64,000 nucleotides of DNA. Origin: Epiperipatus broadwayi (Eukaryota; Onychophora; Udeonychophora; Euonychophora; Peripatidae). Made by a program: the position numbers and the translations under genes. Of the stretch, positions 48,306 to 61,170 are shown one piece after another. The notes beneath the pieces were generated by a model that was not told the DNA's origin, did not search any database, and saw only the letters and a program-made list of their open reading frames with translations. The stretch's first letter is position 1. Every line of letters begins with the position of its first letter. Location of the stretch: NCBI GenBank assembly GCA_028023455.1, contig JAQFVV010012418.1:7311244-7375243 (forward strand), in the 5' to 3' direction.

Positions 48306-51300
48306 GTAACGCAAATAATTTCTTAAATGCCAGTCATCTCTTAAATAAGAACTTATTTTCAATAAAATAATAAATGCATAAGGGCTAAAAGAAAACAAAG
48401 AAATATTTGAAATAACGCCCAATGAAATTCTATGAATGAATAGACTGGATAATGATTTATTGCATTGACTTTGTATTCTATAATATATATATATTGTTAT
48501 ATTTATGAACCTATGCAGAGTATGTGTTTGCATGCGTGTTATTGAAATATTTGAGCCAAGCCAATACATAATAATGGGATTTTGTTTTATTTCTATTAAT
48601 AAATATTAAATTCCTGTTTTAATTATAAGTGTGTGCATTCAGTGTTGATTTCTTTAAAACTTAGATCATATTGTAAGATTAGAGAGTAGTATTAAGAATA
48701 AAAATAATATATTCTGGGAATCGTTTATGCATTTACGTGCACTCTTGGTTTTCCCCCCATCTCTTTCCCATGGTCAACGACCACCACCCCTGAATGAGCT
48801 AGCCAGAGGTAGAAGCTCTATCTATTAGAATTTGATACTCGATCTCTCCCAGCATAATTCTTATTTACTTGTAAATAGGATTGGTGCTTGGAGTCAACAA
48901 CTGACATCCATAAATATGCTGGGCGAGTGATAAGAGTACCATGCAGAATTAACTATATATGTATGTTCGCATTATAATTTTCTTTTAAACAAAAAAAGAA
49001 ACTTAGATTTTAAATACGTAAATACGCGTATACCATATATATACGCGATTCGCACAGGTAGCAAACCGTTACACTTTGTTCATGTACTTATAAACAAATA
49101 ATTTTTGCAGTTGTAATTTAAAAGATCGTGTCCTTTCAAAATATATAGTTCAGATTAATAATAACAATATAGTCCACATAATGAATAGTAATGAAGATAC
49201 TGAATACAAAGAAAAAACATTCAATCATCAATTAGCTAAGATTCAATATGTCAGAACTAGGTAGAATTATTTAAATCATCTAGTAAGAAGCAATTGTCAA
49301 TGAATAGAATAAAAGTAATAATGAAAATGAAAAAAAAAAATTATCAAAAAAACTTCCATTAGAAGTATCTTGATTTTAATTTAAAAAAGGTAAAGTTAAG
49401 CCAAGTATAAAAATTGTATTTATAAAACTCATCATTTGTTTAATCTTAATTTCTCAAGGTTTTTTTATTATTTCTGATCAATTAAATGAAATTTTAAACT
49501 TAAGGGAATTATTAATGATGTCAACTTTTAAGAAAAAGAAAAAAATCAGATGTTTGCTAAGGTGACTAGATGCTGTCAGAAAGCTTTTAAACCTGCATTT
49601 AGTCTAGCAGTGAATAAAAGTATTGATAAAGTTAATATTTCAATCAATTAGTAGATTCAGTTAATTAGCGAGCCACATTTTTTACAAAAAAAGTATAGCA
49701 ATAGCATATAATTATAATGTTCACTGTACTAAAACAGTAAGGTATATTAAAACCAGGAAAAAAAACAAAACTTTTAAATATATTTCTTTAAAGATGAATT
49801 TCCAGAAATTTCTAGGACAAAATACTTACCATCAAATAAATGTAATTCAATACTTTAAAATTTTAATGCTGCATAAAAACAAATCAAATTAATATATATA
49901 TTTGCATCTTATTCTGTATTAAAATAGAAACAGTTTAAAAAGATATGTATAGAGTAAATTTTTTTTTTTCAGTTAAACATTTATGCAATAATGTCAAACT
50001 AAAGATCAAGAAAGACTTAAAGGTTATAAATAGTATATTATTGCTTAGATGTTCTTAAGAAATTTGAATATAGTTTTACTAATTGATTGTTTTTTCAGAT
50101 GAATTTATTCATCAGTTTATTATATATATTACATTAATTAAAAACTAATTACAAATTCTATTAAAATTAAAAGCGTTAAAATCACATATTAATATTACGG
50201 CAAAAGCAATAAAAATTACGATGTTAATATAGGTTTGTATTGTTAGAGGAAAATCCAAAATTCCATATCATTGGTGAATTTTATAAAACTCCTATCATAT
50301 TCAAAATAAAGAAAAATTATAAATTTAATTGAATCATTAATAATTTTTTTTAAAATTTTTTTTAGACAGAGTTGTTATTTATAGAAAATTCCTATCAAAA
50401 GTAGAAGTTGTGCTATAAGACTAAGTAATATATATTATGGCTATAAGACTAAGTAAAATGAAATTGTCTCATTGCCATTCAGAAGTCAGTATTTAAATAA
50501 AGACTTCTGGAATTAAAAAAATATATTATATTTTTCAGTTAATATAAATGAGAGAAATCAGTAATATTTATTGCCTTTTACTATCGTTTGCCAAAAGTGA
50601 AAAAACCTGCAGTTATTTTATACTTAAAATGATTAAAATATATATGCTTATCAACTTGTCTTAAGTTCAAAATTTTATATGTATTAGAAAGCTTAAAAGC
50701 CATTGGTTTAAATAGCAGGATGAAATCAAAAATAGTCATTATACATCATATAATAATAGTACAATTTTAGATAAAGGCAGAAACTTTGGTGCATAAAAAC
50801 TGTTATATCTAAATCACCTATTAATCAAATTATATTCTTTCTTTAAATCATTTTTACATTACTGCAAAACCATGTACTTATTTCAATCCATTACTCTACT
50901 ATAATCTGCTATTATTAAAACATTCTTATCATTATAAAAAAGCAATGCCTAGTGATGAATCAAAATGTCTAGTTTTATGGTTATTTAGTAACCACAGTTC
51001 TATTTCTTATAGTTGAAGAGGTATGTCAATACAATCTAATGAATATAAACTGGATAAAGCAACGATTGTATTGGAATTGTCTGTTACAACTAATAAATAA
51101 AATCAGGTTTAATTTATTTACAAACATATTTGTAATGGTAACATATCTTATTGATAACAACTAGTAATTCTTTAATCTCTTAATGCATCATGTTTTGTCA
51201 ATTAAAGAATGCCCTCAACAGTTTATGCCATGGTATTGAGACTGATTCAAGATATAAAAATTCCTGGGTTAAAGTCCTACCTATTTCTTTTGTTGCTTGA

Positions 51301-53516
51301 ACATCATGTAACCTTTTAAGTGACAAACTATTTGATTATTATTTATAATTAAGCAATTTGTTACTTAAATTAGAAAATAGACAGTAATCAATTAAAACAG
51401 ACAAAATTCTCTATACGTATTGCCACTCAATGCAAGCCAGTAATCAATGGATGCCAAAAGGCTTGTGCATAATATCCCCATCTAATGCTTACTCATCCAA
51501 TATCCCCAGACTAGTTTCTGGTTTGTGACTTTTGTCAGTGAGGAACCTTGGATCTGAGAGCACTGCAACTAGATCTTAGGATCATGTGATGTTTATTGGC
51601 TTAATTATCAATTATTGAACATCAAACAGCTGGATGATTTGATAGCAATAACTTATTCTTTGATTTTAACTTAATAGAAATTAGAACATAATTTTCCTTA
51701 ATATTCTTTAGTTATAGTATTAATTTTTATCTAACTACAGTTTCCCATTATTAATTCCAGGATTTTAATTTTTTAAAAAGAAATGTTTTCCATTAACAAT
51801 TTCCAAATACCATTAATTTCACTGTGCTTAAAATTATTTTTAAATTGAAATATTTAATTAAAATCTTTTTATCTATAGCAATTAATTACTAGCTTGAAAT
51901 ATAAAAGCTATAAATCAAATTAAAATATTTTCTTAGAAAAAGAACGTTACATTAGTAGAATAATTAAAATTTTTATTTTATCAAATAGTCAAATTTTATT
52001 TTTCGAATGATTAATATATATTCAAAAAAAAAAAAAAAAGAAGAAAATAAATAACTTATTTTAATTAATGCAAGGGAATAAACATCTAAAATGTTTTGAT
52101 AAAATATCAAAAAACACTTTATACTCACATAAGGTTAAACTCTTCATTAACAAAACAGATTGATCTAAGGACAGATAATTAAATGTTGATTTTTCTATGG
52201 TTCGAAGAAAAATATCAGTCTTCAACTGATAGTCCAATAGTTATATGACAGTTGATAGTTCAATAGTTATATGTCTTCTGACTATGTCATCAATTAATTT
52301 CAGATGAAGAATAAACAATATTTTAAAAATGCCAATTATGTAACTTCCCAAATAATTTTCACATTAGTTTTATGATAGTTTTAATGTCAGTTCAATAGTA
52401 TATGGAGTTTTAGTGTAAGGGAAATCGTGTGATTTAGGTATAAAAAATCTCTCTCTTTTATAAATATACTAAAATTTTCTTCTCTAATGAAAGACAATTT
52501 ACATAAGTATTTCACAAATATTAAAATATATTTCCAAAATCAACATCAATAAAAAATGCTGATACAAGAATATAAACAAGTGTGTCTATTAGCTTTATTA
52601 AAATTCTAACACATCCTGGGCTCTACTTCCGATTTATAGCTTCTTTTTTTTCATTTCATTCAAGAAAATTTTCTTACTTATTCATGTTTTTAGAATAGGA
52701 ACAGGAGTTAAAACTCACAAAAATTTGTAGCTATTTTTTAAATACTTTTATATAAGCTAGCTACTCTGTTATTGTTTATTTAAAACAAATTTTAATAAAA
52801 TATTTCAGGGTTATAAAATGGTAATATTTGATATTGGTTCAATAAGTTTTCAGTGATGTACTTGAGAGGGAAGTATATTAAAAAATAAAAATCTAAAAAT
52901 GAGTTTAGATAATTTCAAATAGAAATAAAAACAAATCTCACTTTTTTTTTTGATTGAAAAAATTGCTTTAAATTTTAATTTCTCCTGATTTTAAAAGATT
53001 TTTTTTGAAAAAGAAACAATAATATTGGACTTGACTTTTTTTTTTTTACAAAGTAAACTTTTTAAACAAATTGCATACAAATATTAACACATATAAAAAG
53101 AAATAAATGTAAGTTGCATAACATTTAATACATTCTGTATGAAAACACAGGCAAAATGTTGTTTCAAGGCAGATGAAGAATGATTTGAATTTGAAGAAAG
53201 TAATATCTTATGTAGGTGAATGTGTATCTTATATATAATTTATACACTTTATATATACTTGCATCTAAGGATAAGCTTGCTAATGAAAGTGGATACAATA
53301 TACAATTAAAAAAATATACTAGCAAATTTTGTATATAATTTTTCTAGGTAAAAATTTGAGGGCATTTTAAATACTTATTAAATCACTCTTTGTTAACTTT
53401 TTTAAGAACATTGTATTTTTTTATTATCAAATATGATAAAACAATGAGAAAGCCACATGATTTTAGGAATTGATCTTTAATGTGTGATTTTCTTTCAAAT
53501 TCTTTGTTTTAATTAA
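48306..53516. other. Long AT-rich stretch, nothing recognised
   Basis: About 5.2 kb. 48740-48950 is a GC-richer patch without a protein match. Short tandem duplications occur at about 50410-50455 (GCTATAAGACTAAGTAA twice) and 52218-52275 (TGATAGT(C/T)CAATAGTTATATG twice). 51410-51600 is slightly GC-richer and unassigned. Confidence 0.4.
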
Positions 53517-53573
53517 AATTGCAATAATTATGAAAAATATCCCAATACTAAAAAACTAAAAATAATATATATA
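53517..53573. repeat. Short dispersed repeat split by the LTR, copy 1
   Basis: ATTGCAATAATTATGAAAAA, then TATCCCAATACTAAAAAACTA, recurs nearly exactly at 57098-57145. Both copies run into (TA)n. The solo LTR begins within that tract here, while the other copy continues without an LTR. Confidence 0.75.
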
Positions 53574-53574
53574 T

Positions 53575-54946
53575 TGTAACGTTTATTTATATACGTTACA
53601 AATATATTGGCATTGGGTAAAAAAAAACTAAAAGATAAAAGTGGATTTAAAATTTTGTCGAGTAATTTTTTTTTAAAAAAAAAAACGTACAATGAGGGTT
53701 GAATTACTCTTCTTATTTTTTTTTATGTGATTAGTAATAACAGTAATTGGAGAGAACAAAAGAATTCCAAAAGCAAGTAAAAAAAGATAAGCTGAAAGTA
53801 GAAATACTCAAATTAATTAAAGATGGCCGAAAACTTGAAGAAAATAAAGACTTTATTACATAAAATTTATAAAGACTGGATAAGATTAAAAAGGCATGGT
53901 ACTAGCATGCACAGAAGTCCTGAAAACTGCATATAAAAAGGAGGGATCCGGTTGAAGGAAGGTCTTGTTCGTTTTGTTTCTCTAGTTGGTCTTGGATAAC
54001 ATTAATATATCCAAGATCGCTCTTCGCTGAAGGAATTCGGCATGTCGCAGTGAACCGGAGCTTCTGAAGACATCGGACCTAATGATGTACACCAGGAAAA
54101 GCCTTCATGACCGACTGGGGAAATGGACCACAAGATAAAGCAATAACCAAAAGGCCGAGCTCATTATAACCAAAAAAACTATGCATAGTTATCTACTACT
54201 GAATTCATGAAACTTACCGGTAAGAATAATTATCCTGATTGTGACAAAGTTAACTATTTAAAACTACTCGTAAAAATATACGTATAAAAGAATCCCGATA
54301 GTGACTTTAATTTTTCTATATGAGAGACTCTTATTTAACCAAGAACTTTTTGTTTATTTTAACTGATATTTATATTTTCTGGATATTTCCCACCTGAATT
54401 AAATGTGTTCTCTCCAAGGTATTAATTAGCTACTTAACATGAAGTATTTTAGTTTGTCAAAATTAAAAATATTTCTAATATCAATTCTCATTTGTGCGTT
54501 ATTAATAATAGTTATTATTTTTTATTATTAAATTTATTTTTAGTGTAATAAGATTTAAACGTAAGTTACCTTTGCCAATATGTTTCAATACGCCCAGGAC
54601 TAATAATCGTAAAAATCATTAATTCTCATTACGGTAGAATTACCGCCCCTAAAAAAAAAAAAAATAATAAAAATCTTTTTATTTTTTTTTGTTTTACAAT
54701 TTGTGAGAGGTGCTGGCGACATATTTCAGCGGATTCTTAGGAATTCTGGTGCCCATATTAAATAAAATTAAAAGTTGATTTTGTCAATAGCACAATTCGT
54801 AACAATTAATAGGCTGAAGTTGATCAGGAAAAATAGCTGTGTTTTTAGAATAGAAATACAACTTTCTTCTTTTTTGACATAGCTTGATCAACTCACGCGC
54901 AGTTTATATTAGCGTGTAAAGGCCTAGCAAAACGAAAAACGTTACA
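53575..54946 (+). repeat. Solo LTR (1.37 kb)
   Basis: Begins TGTAACGTTTATTTATATAC and ends AAAAACGTTACA, an LTR with TGT...ACA ends and a 7-base terminal inverted repeat, TGTAACG/CGTTACA. It is set in ATATATAT on both sides, giving a target duplication of ATATA type that is ambiguous in such sequence. At about 53928 GCATATAAAAAGGAGGG supplies a TATA box. A GC-richer leader runs to about 54170. No retrotransposon coding sequence adjoins, so recombination between two LTRs probably removed the body. Strand follows the TATA box. It is of Gypsy type by its termini, family unknown. Confidence 0.82.
53924..53945 (+). promoter_or_regulatory. Putative LTR TATA box
   Basis: CATATAAAAAGG lies about 350 bases into the solo LTR, directly before its GC-richer segment. 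The position matches the U3/R boundary seen in the Gypsy LTRs at 22816 and 25029 (TGTATAAAAGGGGCC). Confidence 0.55.
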
Positions 54947-56608
54947 ATATATATATATGTTGTAATGGTAGACATATATGTCATTACATCATTTTAAATA
55001 AATTTGGAAAAGATCTATAAATAAAATCACATTCAAATAGAAATATATAAAAAAAGAAAAGAATTTAATAAAATTTTTATTTAAATTAATATATATATAA
55101 TGCACAGATGGCAAACTAATTATGTAATCATTTAAAGTTAAAAATCTAAAAATAAGAGTGATTTCAATATAAAGGAATAATAAAAAAAAGCTGTTAATTA
55201 TTATTTTTAATGTTAGAATGGAAATGCTTTCTATAATGATGTAATAGCAAACAGGCCCTTGGGCATAAAGTCAGATAAGAGATAAATTAAAAAATACCGG
55301 TGATAAAATTTTGAGGTCCCAATCTAAAGAAAACTGGCCAATAATGACGGAAATAAACACAACGCCCTCAGAATAAAGTCATCATCACCAAAGGGAACAG
55401 TGCCAAGCCAGGCATGATCAATTCTAAATTTTGAAGATAAGAATTCAAAATGATATAAAAAGAAACTTTTAAGTGGAGATTTAGATTTGGATTGTTCTTG
55501 CTGATTGTGTGTCCATTGAAACATATTTTATACACGTATTGTAGATCTTCAAAATATAGAGGTCATGCAATAAATTACATTTCCCATATTTTTACCAGCT
55601 GAGGCAGCCTCCAGAATGATGGTTCCTGGAAACTGGCCAGCAACGGATTTGTCTCCACCTATGACAATATCAATATGGGATGAAAGGAATTATGAACATA
55701 GTTGTGTGATGTATTAAGTACCACAAAGACAGACTTCAATAAAGCTGCAGCATTGGAATATATGAAATTTTGCTTTAAATGAACTTTAATTATATAATAC
55801 AAACTTTTCCAAGCACTAAATTTTAAATGTCACAATTTTTAGAAGAGATCTCTTATCTGACTAAAGTTTTAAATTATTTATTATATTTTTTATATATGTG
55901 TTTGATATCATTTCCATTTTAGTAAATTTCATTTAAATTAATTATTTAAAAATAGGAGTAAATGGCTGCATAAATTGTTACTTTAAGGTGTGCTAATTTT
56001 GGCTAATTGTTTCATAGTTGAATCAGTGCTGGTGGATAAATGTACAGATGTTTTATGTCAATGTAATCTGGGTATTCACATTGGATACCCATTCCCTTGT
56101 GCCACATTAGCATACAGGGTATAATACTACCTGAATGTATGACCCAAAAGTGTAGCCATTGCATTGCCAATGGTCATAGATGTCTTTCCTATGCCATTGA
56201 TTTTCATATGTTCTGGTTGGTACAGTAAGCCAGCAAAGACCACTATTTTCATTTATAGAACATCTCTTCATATATATTTCAATGATTTTTCATTTTGTAT
56301 CACCAATTGGGCAGTGGATCATTCCTGTCTGTTGGTGAAATTTATTAATGATCATGGGAAAGATGCTCATTCCTTCACACCATGATTTTTTTTATTTCTC
56401 TAATGATATCATGCTACAGATTTAAATTCCTATCAGTATGATTCTGTCATGCTAACAATCTAATTTTGCATTGGTCACATCGGTATTCAGTAAGCTAGCA
56501 TTGATTTAAATATGAAATTTTAGCTTAAGGTTAAAAAGGATTGGGTTAGTTATAGGCATATTCTATGTAGCGTGTTTATGCTTAGTAAAATATTAAAAAT
56601 GTAGTCAA
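54947..56608. other. Mixed region with unidentified coding-like patches
   Basis: 55230-55720 and 56060-56400 are GC-richer. Plus-strand frame 56164-56385 encodes 73 residues (PMVIDVFPMPLIFICSGWYS and, later, NWAVDHSCLLVKFINDHGKD). Minus-strand frame 55324-55524 encodes 66 residues with FRIDHAWLGTVPFGDDDF. Neither matches a family I know, and no splice structure is convincing. They may be debris of a transposon protein. Confidence 0.3.
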
Positions 56609-56687
56609 GCATTGGTGGCCGAGTGGTCAGCACAGCTGCCTTACAAGCAGTTGTCCCGGGTTCGCATGTTCGCCTCCCAACCAATGC
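56609..56687 (+). tRNA. tRNA-like sequence (degenerate tRNA or SINE head)
   Basis: 79 bases with a perfect 7-bp acceptor stem, GCATTGG/CCAATGC, extended outward by further pairing (GTCAA/TTGAC). The A box TGGCCGAGTGG matches the Pol III consensus. The anticodon arm GCTGC-CTTACAA-GCAGT gives anticodon TAC (Val type). The B box GGTTCGCAT is imperfect and the T stem does not pair properly, leaving 5-6 extra bases. It is therefore not a standard working tRNA. It is followed by A/T-rich sequence, as in tRNA-derived SINEs, but no second copy was seen in the window. Confidence 0.6.
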
Positions 56688-58384
56688 TTTGACACATAAA
56701 AATTTTTTTTATTAAATTTTAAATGTACCCATCTGTGCATATAATTTAAATTAAATATATTTAATAATAAATTTATTCTTCAGATGTTTATATTAATGTG
56801 TGTGTGTGCGCGTAATAAAATGTTTTGTTTAGTTAAATTTTGGCAGTAATTTATTTACATATATTTTTATTAATAATATTTTTAAAATCAAAAATGAGAA
56901 ATTTTAAATAGAGTGATATTTTAAGCTCAGTTTCTTCCTGAGTTAGTGATTGGGGCTTTCACTTAGATAAAGTTGAACATCACCCATATGTATCGGCCAC
57001 TTTTATAAATTTTCTAAGTTCAAATAACCTAGTGGTGCCCTGGCATGGTAGATAGATTTGTGAGGTTCCACCGACTATTATAATATATATATACACAATT
57101 GCAACACTTATGAAAAATATCCCAATACTATAAAACTAAATATATATATATATAATAGGATGGGTAATTGGGATATGAAGGTGGGGTGATGGAATACCAT
57201 CTCCCATTGAAAGTGATAGATCACTGTGATCAGTCCAGTTAACTCACTAGAGCAATTATAAGTATAATTAAATAAGAATTCACCAGTATTGTAAATAAGT
57301 ATAAACAAGTAAAAGTAATACTCATTCATCATCATGAATGATTAACAATAAAATAAGTGAATGATTACTTAATATTGAATATAAAAAAATCTGAAAAGAA
57401 TGCTGAAAAAATATACTGATACTAAATGTAACATTTCTACATAATGAAGAGATAAATAAATATCTTTATAATAAAGTTAAGAATTTCTATGAAAGAGATG
57501 GCTGAATATTACATACAAAATGATTATAAAAATCAAAAAAAGAGATAAAGTTTGTATAACCAAAAGAGTTTTCTATTAATTCAAAAATAACCTTTTGATT
57601 TTTTTAGCCTTAGAGAAGTTGAGAAGGCAAAATCTAAGATCCATTTCATACATTCCATCTGCTATTACTATGTGATTATTATAGGGTAAATGAAAATTGA
57701 TAGGCTGTTCATCATTACATATCTGACAGCGTAGTAAATTTGTTGGCATTTGACCTCTGTATTTAAGATCAAAACAACACTATGGTTTTTCTTCTCAGAG
57801 TTATTAATTGAAACATATTATTAACAATGGACAAATATAATAAATATTAATGTTGTTTTCATAATTATTATTAGTAATAATTGAAAGGTTGCTAGTCTTT
57901 CACATGTGCTACAGTTGTTTCTGACAGCCAATCAGATTTTTAAACAGCTGTCTTTAAGAACGATCAGGCTTTTGACACACAACAGAGATTTTGATAAGAA
58001 AAGGATGATGCCAACCTTCTCTCAACTTAACTTTTATATATATAAGCCAGTCTTAAGCATCTTGGCCTGAAAGCTTGAAATATAAACATATTCATTTATT
58101 ATTATTAATAATCTATTCAACTCAACTGAATTCAATTGAGTTGAATTGAGTATTAATAGTAACCGAAACATTGAACTTTCCTGAAGCAGATGTGCGAATG
58201 TTCTTTTTTTGTTAGATATGTTAGACAAAACTATATTATGGATGTTATTAACAGAAGGTGTGAAATTTTCAATCAAAACAATACTTTTCAATCAAAAATA
58301 TATATTGTTATAATAATTTCCCAATTTCAAACCCTGGATTCCATTGATGGCAGTCTTTTGTTTAGCTACCTACAACTGCATGTC
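56688..58384. other. AT-rich region with dispersed repeat copy 2
   Basis: 57098-57145 is the second copy of the block at 53517-53573. 56930-57070 is GC-richer and unassigned. A palindrome-like CAACTCAACTGAATTCAATTG then AGTTG lies at about 58115-58145. Frames of 67-85 codons here have no family match. Confidence 0.45.
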
Positions 58385-61170
58385 ATTTTCAAATGAAGGA
58401 AGTTTACATGAATTGGAAAAATTGTCTAATATTATATGGGGTATTGGTGCAATATGTGAAATTAGATAAAAAGTTCATGACAGAATTGATTTAAAAAATG
58501 GTCATTTACTTTAGTGTAAAGGCACACATAGTAGAAGTACAAATGACATAGGATTTATTATAAACAAAAAATGGAAAATAAAGTTGTGGAGATTAATGGA
58601 CTATCAAACATAGAGGTAAGGTTAATTATTTAATCTAATAATTCAGATGTGTGCCTTAACAAGTTATCATTGTGATGAAGTAGAGGGTTTATGTAGATGT
58701 AAATACTTTCAATCACATCAAACAACATATTGTGAAAGACTTTAACTAGAATTAGAAAACAATTGACAGATGGAAATTCTTTGTGTAAATTTGGAAATAA
58801 TGACAAAAATGAGAGAGAATGCAGATTTTAAAAAGTTGTAGAAGAAGAAAATCTATAATATCATAAATTTTTTCCTTGAAAAAAAAAAAAAAAAAAACTA
58901 AATAAAAATGGGCATGGAAACCATTTAAATGACTGTATAGCAATATATATTGCAAGACTGTAATATTTTTAAAAAATGCAACACAGAATAGGATTATTGA
59001 TTAATGAGAAGTAAAATACACGTTGATGCAAAAACTAGACTAAAAACTATTTAAAAAGACAGTATTAACTGTTGATGTTCTAATCTTCAGAAACAATATG
59101 TTAATAGACTTGAGGAGAATTTATATTTAACTGAAATGACTAGTCGATCAGGTGATGCTCTTTCAAAAACATCAACAGAGATAGCTGGTTTTCAAAAATG
59201 TAATAATTTATCAGCAAATTTTCAACTGTCCCCAAACAATATGGGAGAGGGGGTATATAAAAATATTTAAAAATAATCCATAAAGAAAATATCTGTAGTT
59301 CTATCAAATGATAAAAAAAAAAAGAGTTAATAATAATAATAATACAAAAAAATATAAAAATTAGCAAAGAAATTTATAAAAGAAAATACAAATTTCAAAA
59401 GTATAATTGATAGAAAAATTATTTCAACAATAAAAAAAAAAAAACTACTACTAAAAAGAGAGAGGATGAGTGCGAAATGATTTTATTATAATATAATAAA
59501 AAATTAAGAAACACAAGTAATTACAACTACTCTATTTTCTGAATTGCCAAGCATTGTAAATAAAAAGAGGAATGCAATTAAATCTATGGGGAAATAAAAC
59601 TCCAAGAAATGAAGAACTATTATTGATATCTTGAAAAAATCATGGGAAGAAATAAAAAAAATATTGGCAAAACTATATATCAAATATTTACTGACAGAAA
59701 TATAGCAGATGATTTTAAAAATGCAGAAGTAATATTGATAGTTAAAAAAGATAATAAAAAAGTATTAGACATTATAGATATATTAATTTTTTATCTGGTC
59801 TTCATAAATTTTTATCAAGATAGTTACAATTCATTTGCAATGAACATAAAAACCAACCAAGAGAACAAGGTGGATTTAAAAGTGGGTTTAGCACAGTGGA
59901 TCACATATAAGTATTGAGAGAAGTTATAAAAAGGACCACCCATTATGCTTATAACTTGTATATTATAAAAAGGCGTTTGATTATATAAGTATTTTTACAA
60001 TGATTAGAGCAATGAATCTGCAAGATATGGAACAAGGATATTATCATATTCTGACGAATATTTATTAAAATATTATGAGTAATAATGATTAGATTTCATG
60101 GAATTTGTAAGTAGATTACCATTGAAAAAGGCGTATTTTTAGAACTTTTTACAACAGTTTTAAAAAAGTATTTTGTAGATTAAAATAGAAAGCTAAGGAA
60201 GTAAAAGCAAATAGAGATTATTTAAGGTATCTAGATATTACAAATTATGTAGTTATTTTTGCAAATTATGCTTCGGAGCTTCAGGAAATGTTGCAAGAAT
60301 TATTTGATGAAAGTAAAAGAAAATCACTAAAGATAAATACTAAAAAGATTAATATTCAAACGATTTTATTAGAATAATAAAGTATGATAATCATAAATTA
60401 GAAAAAATTAAAACTTTCAAATTCCTTAATCAGATTATTCACACAAATGGAAATATAATGGATAAAATTAATCACAAATTTTGGAAGGAAATATGCCTAT
60501 GTGTTTGAAAAGGAAATTTTTTAATAGATATGTTTTACCACTTCTTAGTCATGGATCTGAAATCTTGACATAATCAAATGACATTATTGCTCAGAAGCTC
60601 AGCAGAAGTTTGAGCACAGGAAGCACCTGAACAGGAAATGATTTTCAAAATTGGACACTCTATACCATTGCACTAAACAATGCACTGCAATAGAAAAATA
60701 ATTCAGAAACTTCAAATTACTCTTTGAAATATGGAGAAATATATATTGTGAGTATGAGGGGTGATGTGGAAAGAGAAGCTAAAGATCGGAGAAGATGGAT
60801 TAAACTTGGAGACCTTCATCTTGCAGTGGATTGATAATGGTTGATAATGATGATCAAGAAATGATTGAAACAAAATATTTGGGTGACAATTATCATTAAC
60901 ACTATTGATAGAATAAAAATAAAATGGTCTTGACTGGACATATTTTTAGATGATAAAAGAAGGACAATTGAATATTAAAACTGGATCTCAAGAGATTGTA
61001 AAAGGTTTAAAAACATAACACATGTGAGATATATGGATGAAATAAGGACATTGGTTAGTATAATATGAAAAAGAGAGACTATAGATTGGAAAACTCAATT
61101 AAATTTGAGGTTTTTATCCTACTGTGGATTGATAATTGTTAAAAATGCTAATAATAATATATAGTAGAGC
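58385..61170 (+). pseudogene. RTE-type LINE, full-length but dead
   Basis: An endonuclease then RT order is readable in pieces. SLHELEKLSNIIWGIGAICE, then NGHLL and STNDIGFIINKKW (58390-58590), fit the AP-endonuclease start (iwdilgisExR, nGhxlyyxG, gVGFlinkk). The 91-codon frame at 59642 gives DDFKNAEVILIVKKDNKKVL, then LIFYLVFINF and QENKVDLKVGLAQWI (pattern dWknadviliyKKgdkxdlxNYRpIsLlsvxYKlf, eQaGFrxgxStxDhi). Then come YYKKAFDYI (FxkAFD), YLRYLDITNYVVIFANYASE then LQEMLQEL (LrFADDivlfs), and CLKRKFFNRYVLPLLSHGSE (cLPvltYGsEtW) near 60490-60580. LTGHIFR and WISRDCKRF close it. The YxDD box is lost (LDITNY). Stops and frameshifts occur throughout. Confidence 0.88.
60755..61170 (+). repeat. 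Duplicated C-terminal end of the LINE
   Basis: A DRRRWIKLGDLHLAVD-like ending followed by stops and GATTGATAATGGTTGATAATG (60770-60865) recurs in weaker form at 61065-61160 (DYRLEN, then GTGGATTGATAATTGTT). The order of the LINE motifs places the second as the natural end. The first is out of place, before the TGHIFR segment, so two LINE 3' ends may be joined here. Confidence 0.5.

Noticed and set aside
48270-48569. 99-codon minus-strand frame as a gene
   Set aside because: It overlaps the plus-strand islet and a (TA)n tract, shows no family motif and has ordinary low-complexity composition.
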